DNA from: Verrucomicrobiota bacterium
Lineage (GTDB): Bacteria > Verrucomicrobiota > Verrucomicrobiia > Opitutales > Opitutaceae
Assembly: GCA_023428905.1 (NCBI GenBank)
Contig: JAEYWP010000014.1
Span: forward strand, 1-64,000
DNA: 64,000 bases
Reading direction: 5' to 3'
The notes under the pieces: model-generated
The model's input: only the letters and a program-made list of their open reading frames with translations
The model's database searches: none
Told to the model about the DNA's origin: nothing
In this document: positions 8,363 through 16,267 of the stretch, one piece after another
Layout of the letters: each line of letters begins with the position of its first letter
How positions within the stretch are numbered: position 1 is the first letter of the stretch
Made by a program: the position numbers and the translations under genes

Positions 8363-9806
8363 CTTCTGCGATCTCCTCGATTAGAAGTTGCGGCACGCGC
8401 AGGACTGCGGGCGGATTCATCCACGCCAATGTAACCTCATGAAACAGGTCCGGGGCGATGTAGTTGCGGGGACATTCCGCCGCTATCGCGATGTAGGCTA
8501 CCACCTCAATCACACCGTTTTCGGGTGGGTGGACTTCGAGAATGTCAGGCAAGGTCAGCACCTTGCGCGCTTCGAGTAGCCGGCGGACGTTCGTGCGCAT
8601 CTGGGCTAACCGTATTGGGCTCATCCCTCCAAACTGCGCGAGCAGGTCCTTACCTGCGGGAGGACCGGCCTCAGCCATAACGATGGAAAGGTTCGCGTGC
8701 ACCGGACGCTCATAGAGCGGGCGAGTCATGAAGCTCGAAAGCGTCGATTCGTCGTTCAGGTGAATGAACCCTCTGTCGCCAACGAACTCACTCCTCCGGG
8801 CGTACGCCGCTTTGCGCGCTTCTTTGATGCCTTGCAGCAGAAGTCTGCGGTGGGTGCGCGCACCGATGTCCATGGCGCGCCGTAGCTGGGCGGATAGTCG
8901 CTGTTGGGAGCGAATGACCTTCTCGCCCTCGCGCAGCAGCGTGCTAAACAACGCCCGAAAAGCCGGGTTGTCGCGATTCTGATCGGACAATCCACCAATC
9001 GAATACAGCAGCTCCACCATTTCTTCGAACTGCTCCCGTTGGCCGGGGGCCACGAGAAATTGCCAGAACCCGTCGAAACTTTGGCCTTGTTCGGAACGCC
9101 GCAGTTGCTCGTCCGCATCCAGCGCCATACGCACGATGTCCCCGCGATTCGCGTCCTCCTCCATCATCTTCGTTGAGATTGTCGAGGCGACTTGTTGGAG
9201 CTTCTCCTCAACCGTTCGGAAATCGCCTGGGATCTCACGCATTAATCCGACGAGGCGGACAAAGTCCTGGTTGATCTGGGAAGGCGTCAGCGTGGTGATC
9301 TCACCTGTCGTGCGGATCCGTTCAGCTTCTTTGGTCAGTGCCTCAATCTGCGTCTCGATCTGGATTAATCGGTCACCCGGATTCGAGGTTGCGCGCTCGA
9401 CCATGTTCTCGATGTCGCGCCAGAGGGCTTTGATCTTCGACTCAGCCGCAACGAACTCCGTCGTCGTCAGGTTCTGAATAAACGACACCACGCGATGCGC
9501 GTCTGCGGTCATCTCGCAAACCACTTCGCCATCTCGGTCGAAGTATTTGGTGAGAATGCCGAAGTTTTCGCTGCACCAGTCGTCCACTGTTTTAACGGGG
9601 TCTCCCACCGGCTTTTCGCCTAGCACCGCTGCCTCCTCCGAAAAGTCGCGCAGCATGGCGATCAACTGGCCTTCCTGAACCGCCATTCGAGGGGTTTCGA
9701 TAAACGTGCGATTCAGAAATGCAACGATGGTCGCCGGGTTCTCTCGGCGAAACAATCGCGCGATGGGAGATGTGCCAAAGAAGGTCTGGAGAGTGGAAAC
9801 GTCCAC
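8343..9806 (-). CDS. jetA: Wadjet kleisin subunit JetA (DUF3375 type)
   Basis: A 487-residue protein that is the first gene of the operon. It is mostly helical, with a coiled coil at about 140-215 and a C-terminal winged-helix-like end. The RPLYERP stretch is typical of DUF3375, the JetA version of type I Wadjet. It acts as the kleisin bridging the JetC heads and binding JetB. The start is a GTG at 9806; an in-frame stop lies 8 codons upstream and no ATG is available in between. Type I assignment rests on the overall gene set and on this family impression. Confidence 0.86.
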   Translation of the reverse strand: MDVSTLQTFFGTSPIARLFRRENPATIVAFLNRTFIETPRMAVQEGQLIAMLRDFSEEAAVLGEKPVGDPVKTVDDWCSENFGILTKYFDRDGEVVCEMTADAHRVVSFIQNLTTTEFVAAESKIKALWRDIENMVERATSNPGDRLIQIETQIEALTKEAERIRTTGEITTLTPSQINQDFVRLVGLMREIPGDFRTVEEKLQQVASTISTKMMEEDANRGDIVRMALDADEQLRRSEQGQSFDGFWQFLVAPGQREQFEEMVELLYSIGGLSDQNRDNPAFRALFSTLLREGEKVIRSQQRLSAQLRRAMDIGARTHRRLLLQGIKEARKAAYARRSEFVGDRGFIHLNDESTLSSFMTRPLYERPVHANLSIVMAEAGPPAGKDLLAQFGGMSPIRLAQMRTNVRRLLEARKVLTLPDILEVHPPENGVIEVVAYIAIAAECPRNYIAPDLFHEVTLAWMNPPAVLRVPQLLIEEIAEDGKAVF

Positions 9807-9822
9807 GTCGAAGCCGGATACG

Positions 9823-9835
9823 TCTAAAAATTAGA
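9823..9835. promoter_or_regulatory. Palindrome upstream of jetA, candidate operator
   Basis: TCTAA-AAA-TTAGA is a perfect 5-bp-arm palindrome ending 17 bp before the jetA GTG. On the minus strand a TTGACT hexamer (9853-9848) followed by A/T-rich sequence could be the promoter, but the spacing to the best -10-like TAATTT is only 14 bp. It is a plausible site for the WYL regulator encoded at the operon's end. The rest of 9807-10065 shows no gene. Confidence 0.35.
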
Positions 9836-10065
9836 TGTACTTAAAAGAGTCAACATTTATTCGGGTGCGACTCGCGGCGGGATAGCTGGCGATAATTTGC
9901 CACGTCACAATCTCTCAACCCAAGCCGAGCATCGAAGACATTGGGGCGCCGGCCTCTACTGTATCGAAGTCACCCTCCAGTTGGCTTGCTACGGCTCAGG
10001 CGGAACCCGCTAAGCCACGCCTGGCGGCAGAATCTCGGACGTTCAATCCCAGTCGATCCCCGCAC

Positions 10066-11337
10066 TCAGCTCCCGAGGTCGATAGGCAGGCCATCCGTCG
10101 CGACCTGAACACGACCAGACCAACACCCGGCCCATGCTTCGGGTGTATCGGTGTGGATGGGTATCAACAGCCGCGGTGAAACACGCTGCGCGAATGCGGC
10201 GAGGTCCGTCGGATGCGCGTGGCCGCTGACGTGCCGCTCCACAAAACGCACCCCCGCCGACACCATTTCGCCAACCTGGGACATCCATTGCGGTGAACGC
10301 AGGTAACCCGCCCAGTAGGAAAACACCGCGGTTGTACCTGTCGGGTAGCCGCGCGGGAACAACCACCGCTGCATCGTCGGCCGATACAAAATCAGATACT
10401 TTGCGGGCGAGCCTTTTATCTCGCTGCTCGTGATCGAGGCACTTGAAAGCCCCGACATCCAACGCGTTCTCCGCAGCCTTCGCCCCACCCGCGACGTGCT
10501 GAACCGGGGAGGGACAAGCACCCGGAGCACGCCTCGGGAAGAGGGCACCGGTATGCGAACCCCGCGCCCGAGAAGATGGCGCACGTAAGCCTGGTATGGG
10601 TCAATCACGAGCGTGCGCCCCGTCCTTTGTGCAACGCGCAGGAACGTGACGAAACGGTCGACGTTGAGCGGCGAATACATGGCCAGCATCAACCCTGAAC
10701 AGGTGCGGGCATCACGACAAAGCTGCTCCTCGAGTGCGGATTCCGTCACCCTAGGCTCTGTGCTTCGGGTTCCAAGCCGGGTGCCTTCAATCAGAAGTAT
10801 ATCAAGCGGAGCGCGAGACAGCGCTTCGGCCAGCGATTGTTCCATACCGGACTTGCGGCCCGAGAAGCGCAGGTCGCCCGTGTACGCGACGTTCTTTCCT
10901 CCCCCTCGGATGAGGAATGCAACCGAACCATAGATGGAGTGATCGACTGGATACGCGGTGATCTCAAAGCCGCCTATTCTAAAGGGAGTTCGATCCGGGA
11001 AGATGCGCTGTCGATGCCTTGGAACCTCCGGCATCGCTGCAAAGAGAGAGGCGGCTGCGGCCATCTTGCTCGTGCCCTGCGACAGCCACAGGGGAACGTC
11101 GTCACGGCTGCGCCATAAGAGCCCGGAGTGATCGGGATGCGCGTGGCTGAGGAGGACCGCGTCGACCGCTGCTCCGACGTTACCAAACAGCCCGGGAATT
11201 CGGAGCAGGGGCCCACTGGAGGACTGCGGAGTCAAGGGCAGCCCAGCATCCAGGATGATGCGTGTGCCTGCCTCCTGCATCTCAATGCAGCTGCCGCCCA
11301 CTTCGTGTGAGCCCCTGTGGACCGTGATCGTCACCAC
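10066..11337 (-). CDS. Metallo-beta-lactamase-fold (beta-CASP-like) nuclease
   Basis: A 423-residue MBL-fold protein. The metal motif HAHPDH is at 65-70, preceded by an LDAG strand (29-32). Further conserved-looking sites are YPVDHSIYG and VAYTGDLRF. The C-terminus carries a SGHAHP site and an IPIHT site, as in beta-CASP RNA/DNA nucleases of the RNase J/CPSF type. The insert between them fits the CASP domain. The start is one of two tandem GTG codons (11337 or 11334). It is transcribed away from the DnaA-like gene. A nuclease role is likely; the substrate is unknown. Confidence 0.75.
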   Translation of the reverse strand: MVTITVHRGSHEVGGSCIEMQEAGTRIILDAGLPLTPQSSSGPLLRIPGLFGNVGAAVDAVLLSHAHPDHSGLLWRSRDDVPLWLSQGTSKMAAAASLFAAMPEVPRHRQRIFPDRTPFRIGGFEITAYPVDHSIYGSVAFLIRGGGKNVAYTGDLRFSGRKSGMEQSLAEALSRAPLDILLIEGTRLGTRSTEPRVTESALEEQLCRDARTCSGLMLAMYSPLNVDRFVTFLRVAQRTGRTLVIDPYQAYVRHLLGRGVRIPVPSSRGVLRVLVPPRFSTSRVGRRLRRTRWMSGLSSASITSSEIKGSPAKYLILYRPTMQRWLFPRGYPTGTTAVFSYWAGYLRSPQWMSQVGEMVSAGVRFVERHVSGHAHPTDLAAFAQRVSPRLLIPIHTDTPEAWAGCWSGRVQVATDGLPIDLGS

Positions 11338-11447
11338 CCTTTATCGACTCACCTCGGCGGGGCACAAAGGCCCAATGGCTTCGAAAACAATCAATTTCAC
11401 AAGCTGTTGTCGCCGCGTGTGTTCCAGTTTCTTACGTATATATAGGA

Positions 11448-12134
11448 ATGCCCAAGAGCATTTCCTCCAACCACGGATGTCCATTCTCGCAGCGGTTATC
11501 CTTCGAAACGTGGGTTCGTCCTAGCCGCAGATGCGACGCTGTACAGCGGGCGCTGGCGTGGCTGGAAGATCCAGCGCAGCGCTGGCTCGGAGTAGCTGGA
11601 CCCCCTGTGAGTGGAAAAACTCACTTCGTTCACGCGCTCGGTGCTCATGCGTCAACTAAGTGGCCCGAACTTCGTGTGACACTGCGGACGTTCGAGTACC
11701 TGCTCAACTGTCCCTCCTCCATGATGAACGAGTTCATGGCTTCAGAACTGGTTCTAATCGATGACGTCCACAAGCGGTCCGCTTCCCTCTCATCCGACTT
11801 TACCCGAGCCTTCGATGGGAGCCCACGTGTTGTTTTCACTACGCTGGAAGAGGACTGCTTCCCGTCTCAACTGAGACAGAAGCTTGAGCAGCAATCCGGC
11901 TGCTGGATCCACCTGCAAAGGCCGACACTGTCGGCGCGGCTCGGGATTGCTCGAAGCAAGTGCGAGCTGCTCGGCCATTTCCTCTCCGCGGAGCAACTTG
12001 AGTTGATTGTTCGTGAAGCGAAGAACCCGCGGCAGATCGAAGGTTGTGTGATCAGGTCGGCTCGGGCGCACAGATGTCAAACGGGCAGACCATCGGACGG
12101 CGGGGCTCCGCACCCTGGGGTGGATACGAGATGA
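11448..12134 (+). CDS. DnaA/Hda-like AAA+ ATPase without a DnaA DNA-binding domain
   Basis: A 228-residue protein resembling domain III of DnaA or Hda. Walker A is GPPVSGKTH (51-59), Walker B LVLIDDVHK (101-109). An arginine-finger-like segment is LRQKLE (142-147), and the lid motif RQIEGC (195-200) corresponds to the RELEGAL of DnaA. After that it ends in about 25 low-complexity residues, so no helix-turn-helix domain IV is present. IstB-like helper ATPases are an alternative but fit the lid motif less well. Its stop overlaps the ankyrin gene's start (ATGA), so the two are probably made together. Confidence 0.68.
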   Translation: MPKSISSNHGCPFSQRLSFETWVRPSRRCDAVQRALAWLEDPAQRWLGVAGPPVSGKTHFVHALGAHASTKWPELRVTLRTFEYLLNCPSSMMNEFMASELVLIDDVHKRSASLSSDFTRAFDGSPRVVFTTLEEDCFPSQLRQKLEQQSGCWIHLQRPTLSARLGIARSKCELLGHFLSAEQLELIVREAKNPRQIEGCVIRSARAHRCQTGRPSDGGAPHPGVDTR

Positions 12135-13324
12135 AGGCCTCGGGGTCTCGCACTGCGGCCGCGAATCATCCGAAGGGAAGCCGGCAACAGGAGCGAGAGG
12201 CCAGCCTCTCGGCCTTGTATGCTGCGATTCGATGCCGGAACACACGGTCCATGGAGGAACTGCTGGATGCCCGCGGGGCCACGGTCGCCGAAACTACTCC
12301 TGGGTTCGGCATTTCACCCCTCGCACATGCCTGCGAGCACGGCTTCGTCTCTGCGGTTCGCCTGCTGCTTCGCTTTGGCGTTTCGCCTGACCAGCCCGCC
12401 GCGCCCGACTGGCCCACGGTGACACCGCTTTTGGTAGCATTGGCCAACGCTTCGAACGGGTGCATGCGAGCTCTGCTTGCCGCCGGCGCCAACCCTAACC
12501 AACGGTGCGAAGCGTCCTGGTTCTTCAACCCGCTCGCTACGCCTTGCACCCCTCTCTTCCTCGCCGACCTAACGCGGAATCGGCCGGCTCGCGCGATGCT
12601 GATTGAGCATGGTGCCGTCGGCGCGGCTCTTCACCGTGAAAACGCGGTGGGGCAGAAGGTTCACTCCTTCCTGCGCGCCACCTATGTCGATCCTGTCGCC
12701 CGGGTCGAACGCGCGATCTGCAGAGGTGCGTCTGCTCGGGTCGTTCAACGCTACCTGCGCGACGTCGCGGACCTCGACGCGCAAGCCGGCTGCCTCGTAG
12801 GCGCTACAGTGCAGGCCGGTCGTCCCGACTGCTTGGAAACCCTTCTTTCCGAGGGCGGTGATCCCAATCTCGCCGCGGCCGAATTGTTGGCAGAACACGA
12901 TGGCGACGGTGCACAAACGCGTCTCCTGCTCAGGTACGGATACGATCCCACGGCCGGCGGATCCAACAAACCCCTGCTCTACGCTTGCGCTGCGGGAAAC
13001 ACGGGCATGGTCGCTGCCCTGTTGGGCGCCGGGATCGACCCGAATCTCGCTCCCTATGAGAAGATCGACGCAGACAACGCGTACGGCTTGCCCGCCGAGC
13101 TGCATGCTGAGCGGTGCACGGCACTCATGATCGCCTGTGGCCACGGCCACCTTCGTTTGGCGGAGTTGCTGCTGCGGCACGGAGCAGATTCGGGAGACCG
13201 GGATTCTCAAGGTCGAACGGCTCACGACTACGCCCGGTTCTCACGGGAGGAGACGCATCCTCTGATCAACTCTCTGCTGGAACACGAACGCCGACACACC
13301 CGACAGCACAGCACACCGTTTTAG
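12131..13324 (+). CDS. Ankyrin-repeat protein
   Basis: A 397-residue protein with about six or seven ankyrin repeats. Clear ones include ISPLAHACEHGFVSAVRLLL, PLLVALANASNGCMRALLAA, PLLYACAAGNTGMVAALLG and TALMIACGHGHLRLAELLL. The ATG at 12131 overlaps the DnaA-like gene's stop by four bases, preferred over longer in-frame starts inside that gene. No signal peptide is seen, so it is probably a cytoplasmic protein-binding scaffold. The tight coupling suggests it binds or regulates the ATPase. Middle repeats are divergent. Confidence 0.85.
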   Translation: MKASGSRTAAANHPKGSRQQEREASLSALYAAIRCRNTRSMEELLDARGATVAETTPGFGISPLAHACEHGFVSAVRLLLRFGVSPDQPAAPDWPTVTPLLVALANASNGCMRALLAAGANPNQRCEASWFFNPLATPCTPLFLADLTRNRPARAMLIEHGAVGAALHRENAVGQKVHSFLRATYVDPVARVERAICRGASARVVQRYLRDVADLDAQAGCLVGATVQAGRPDCLETLLSEGGDPNLAAAELLAEHDGDGAQTRLLLRYGYDPTAGGSNKPLLYACAAGNTGMVAALLGAGIDPNLAPYEKIDADNAYGLPAELHAERCTALMIACGHGHLRLAELLLRHGADSGDRDSQGRTAHDYARFSREETHPLINSLLEHERRHTRQHSTPF

Positions 13325-13447
13325 TCATCGGTGGCCTCTATTCACCGGAATACTGAATCGTTTTCCGCCGCTGCTCAAGCACTCGGCCGCCGCGCCGATG
13401 TACAAGAGATCGCCCAAGGCAAAACCGTCTCTGCTCACGCTCTCTCT

Positions 13448-14230
13448 ATGACCACGACCCTTTCAGCCCTCGCAAGCCTGCTTAAGCAGAAAACCGGTAC
13501 GCTCGCGGTCACCCGCGAGGTGCGCGGCGCGATCGATGAGATTCTGAAGACACCAAAGGGGATGGAGAGTCGTGCCCGCCTGCGGACGCAAACCCACAAT
13601 GATGTTTACCGGCTTACCGCGACACCACGGCTCCACGACTTTCACAACGCCTCTCGAGAGCGCCGACTCGAAGCCTCGCTTTGGAGGCATTGCGTCGCCG
13701 GCAACCAGCCCCTCCTTGACGACGTTCGTATCGTCGCGTTCCAAGTGCCGCTCTATGCGCGGCAGAAGAAAGCAGGACTGGGTTCAATCGATCTGTTGGG
13801 CGCCACCCCCACCGGCGAGCCAGTGGCGGTGGAGCTGAAGGTAGCGAGCTCGACCAAAACGAAGTCCGGAAAAGTCTCCTTTGGAATCGAACCGCTGGTT
13901 CGCCCGGTTGTGGAGTGCGCGGTGTATCTATCCGCCCTCCAAGCCCAATGGGGCGATTTCCGTAGTGACTGGAGCCGACACACCAACGTTTCCGCGCTCG
14001 CCCCTCTCACTCGCCTCAACGGCATTGTTCTCGCTCCTGACGAATACTGGAACGCGCTGCTTACGTGCCGGCACTGCAAGCCAGCCTTGGATGTCGTCGG
14101 CCAACTCATGGCCGACCTCGCCCGTCGCGGGTTCCACATTCGTTTCGCCAGCGTGACCGCCAAGGACCCGGGCACCGGACCGTGGGAAATCGGAGAAATC
14201 CGCGAACGCCACCTGCCCGGACTCGCGTAA
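13448..14230 (+). CDS. PD-(D/E)XK nuclease-like protein
   Basis: A 260-residue protein with a motif arrangement typical of the PD-(D/E)XK fold. There is a helix with glutamates (RERRLEASLWR, about 70-80), then an aspartate at 115 in GSIDLLG, then the E-x-K-type signature VAVELKV (127-133). An arginine-rich N-terminus and a Cys/His pair (TCRHCK) may aid DNA binding. The ATG at 13448 is chosen; a GTG at 13331 would add 39 residues of poor composition. It follows the ankyrin gene by about 120 bp on the same strand. Known relatives were not recognised. Confidence 0.6.
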   Translation: MTTTLSALASLLKQKTGTLAVTREVRGAIDEILKTPKGMESRARLRTQTHNDVYRLTATPRLHDFHNASRERRLEASLWRHCVAGNQPLLDDVRIVAFQVPLYARQKKAGLGSIDLLGATPTGEPVAVELKVASSTKTKSGKVSFGIEPLVRPVVECAVYLSALQAQWGDFRSDWSRHTNVSALAPLTRLNGIVLAPDEYWNALLTCRHCKPALDVVGQLMADLARRGFHIRFASVTAKDPGTGPWEIGEIRERHLPGLA

Positions 14231-14392
14231 GACGGGGCGTATCTTCGATAGCTCCGGCGTGGAGTTTCGTACCTGTGTACGGATCGCGGCGGCGCGAGCG
14301 GTCAATCGGAAGCTTGCAGAGGCAGCGAAGCCGCGCTGCGCCATATCGCGGCAGTGAAGTGATCGCCCGCCCCCGGGCGCCATTTTAGCAAT

Positions 14393-14440
14393 GGTGGACA
14401 CCACAAGATGTCACCCCCCGTCTGGACACCACAAGATGTC
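14393..14440 (+). repeat. Island-flanking repeats, right copies (two)
   Basis: The 21-bp repeat (14393-14413) matches 1707-1727 with two substitutions. Its 18-bp core TGGACACCACAAGATGTC (14395-14412) recurs exactly at 14423-14440, 28 bp further on. Spaced direct copies of an 18-20-bp sequence are reminiscent of IS21-family termini. Upstream, 14231-14392 holds a short GC-rich hairpin (stem 14364-14369 with 14374-14379) but no gene. Confidence 0.65.
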
Positions 14441-14482
14441 GTTGCGCGACATGCTGAGGTCCTGTTTACCACACCCGTCGAC

Positions 14483-14558
<76 letters not shown>

Positions 14559-14572
14559 TGTCAGCAGAAGGG

Positions 14573-14608
14573 GGATCTACATCAAAGTTTGGATCTACAT
14601 CAAAGTTT
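14573..14608 (+). repeat. 18-bp tandem duplication downstream of the tRNA
   Basis: GGATCTACATCAAAGTTT occurs twice head to tail (14573-14590 and 14591-14608). The second copy contains the TGA stop (read on the minus strand at 14600-14602) of the convergent protease-like gene, so the duplication lies at that gene's end. Confidence 0.85.
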
Positions 14609-15985
14609 GGGAACAGCCGTGTTTTGGCGGTTTGTTTTTTGGTTGTGATCAGCCGCGCTGGGCGAGGACGCGGGGGCGGTAGGTGGTAACGTTTTTGGGT
14701 GGGGATCTACGGCTGGGGCGCTGCTGCTGAGGAGGTGAAACTCCATGTGCTCGAAATCGAGTTCGTAGCCGATGCCGGAAAACAGGATGTCGGTGCCGAG
14801 TGAGCCGAAGTAGTGGCGCGCGGGATCCTGGGTGTTTGGCCAGACCAATAGGTTTTCCAGACGCTGCTGGTGGTGGCCGACCGTGAGGGTGGCTTCAGTG
14901 ACCATGCGGTGTTCCCGCTGCACCACACCGCCTGCGCCGCCGACCGCCGCCGTCGAGGTGCGGACCGCATCGGCAAGAGTCGGTACCGCCTTGAGGGTCG
15001 CTTCGCGGAAGGAGCTGTGGCTCGCGCCAGTGTCGAGGAGGAAGGGAAGCGTCCGTCCACCGAGGGTGACCGCGACGAGCGGCGAAAGACCATCGAACGC
15101 GAGGCTGCGCGTCCCGCGCGGCTCGCGGGTAACGCCCAACTCGACGGTCCCGGAGCTCAGGACACGCACGGATTTCAGTTCGGAAATCACCGGAAATCCC
15201 ACGATCACCTCAATCGTGTACTGAATGGCGGCAAAGGTGAGGTCCTCGTCTTTAAAGACAAGGAAGGGGACGTTGCGGAACTGGCAGCCGCCAAGCTTGA
15301 GCGACTCTGCCATGCCCAGCCGCGCCCGCACCGTCGCCCCGGTCGCGGCCTGCACGTCAACCTCCCCATCGGCCATGACGAAACCGTTCTTTTCCGCAAA
15401 GGAAGCGGCCGCAACGCAGAGGTTGGCCCCTGTATCGAAAACGACTGTACACGCGTTGCCGTTAACCGAAGCATCAATCCGCGTGAGCCCCGCGCGATCC
15501 ACCGTGCGCACGAGGGTGGTCGGTGCAATCGCCGCCGTGACCTGAGCCGGAAAGCTGTGGACGCCTCGTGCCACGCCGAGGGTCTGCGCAGCGTCCCGTG
15601 CCTCCTCGGCACTTTCGGCTTTCTGCGCGGCAGCCAGCAGTTCCTCGAGGTAAGGAATCGCCTCCGTGTACTGCCGTTCGCGGAACAACGCACTGGTCAG
15701 GTGGGTGAGCACCCGTCTCCGCTGGTCCGGGTCCGATGCGTGAGCGAGCGCCGACCGCAGTTCGCGTCCCGCCCTATCTGCGTCGCGGAAGCTCGCGGCA
15801 AGATAGCCGCGGTAGAGAGGCGACGACGCCCCTGCCGGAGCCGTAGCGAGGGCCTGTGTGAGTTCGAAGGGATTGCCCTCGCGAAAGGCCTGCTCGGCGG
15901 GCGGTGTCTCCGCGCCGACTAAGAGGGTGGCGGCTAGGCTGAACAGGCTGGCGCGTGCGAACCGTGATAGTCTCTGAAAGCTCAT
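14600..15985 (-). CDS. Secreted retropepsin-like aspartyl protease family protein
   Basis: A 461-residue protein with a signal peptide (MSFQRLSRFARASLFSLAA, start 15985). An N-terminal TPR-like helical region (about 30-140) precedes two retropepsin-like modules, each with the catalytic motif: VVFDTGANLC in the first and FLLDTGASHS in the second. Both aspartates are intact, so a single chain could form a pseudo-dimeric active site like pepsin. It is probably periplasmic or surface-exposed. It is convergent with the tRNA and diverges from the TonB receptor gene across about 280 bp with no further gene. Confidence 0.82.
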   Translation of the reverse strand: MSFQRLSRFARASLFSLAATLLVGAETPPAEQAFREGNPFELTQALATAPAGASSPLYRGYLAASFRDADRAGRELRSALAHASDPDQRRRVLTHLTSALFRERQYTEAIPYLEELLAAAQKAESAEEARDAAQTLGVARGVHSFPAQVTAAIAPTTLVRTVDRAGLTRIDASVNGNACTVVFDTGANLCVAAASFAEKNGFVMADGEVDVQAATGATVRARLGMAESLKLGGCQFRNVPFLVFKDEDLTFAAIQYTIEVIVGFPVISELKSVRVLSSGTVELGVTREPRGTRSLAFDGLSPLVAVTLGGRTLPFLLDTGASHSSFREATLKAVPTLADAVRTSTAAVGGAGGVVQREHRMVTEATLTVGHHQQRLENLLVWPNTQDPARHYFGSLGTDILFSGIGYELDFEHMEFHLLSSSAPAVDPHPKTLPPTAPASSPSAADHNQKTNRQNTAVPKL

Positions 15986-16267
15986 AGGGCGTGTGTGGAT
16001 GGCGGCAACGCCCTCCGCGGCCGAGCACGTCACTCCATCCTCCGCTTCCCGCGTTGCCTGGCCAGGTTGCTAGCGCCGCCACTTCAACCAGGCAAGCACG
16101 CGCATTTTCAACGCAGCTCTGGAATAAATAGTTGACGCACAGCATTCATTACTTAGGACATCAATTCAGTATAGTTAGCTGACCGCACGTGCGGAGGCTG
16201 GTTTGGCTCACCGTTCCTGGACCCTGACCGGCACAGCTGGAGGAGGTCCTGACCATCCACCTCCGTC

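Noticed and set aside
11448..12134. IstB transposition helper, which would make the flanking repeats a live IS21 element
   Set aside because: The lid motif and the segment order fit DnaA/Hda better, and no IstA-type transposase is present.
13331..13447. N-terminal extension of the PD-(D/E)XK-like protein from a GTG
   Set aside because: The 39 extra residues have poor composition and no domain character; the ATG at 13448 gives a cleaner start, although no clear ribosome-binding site supports either.
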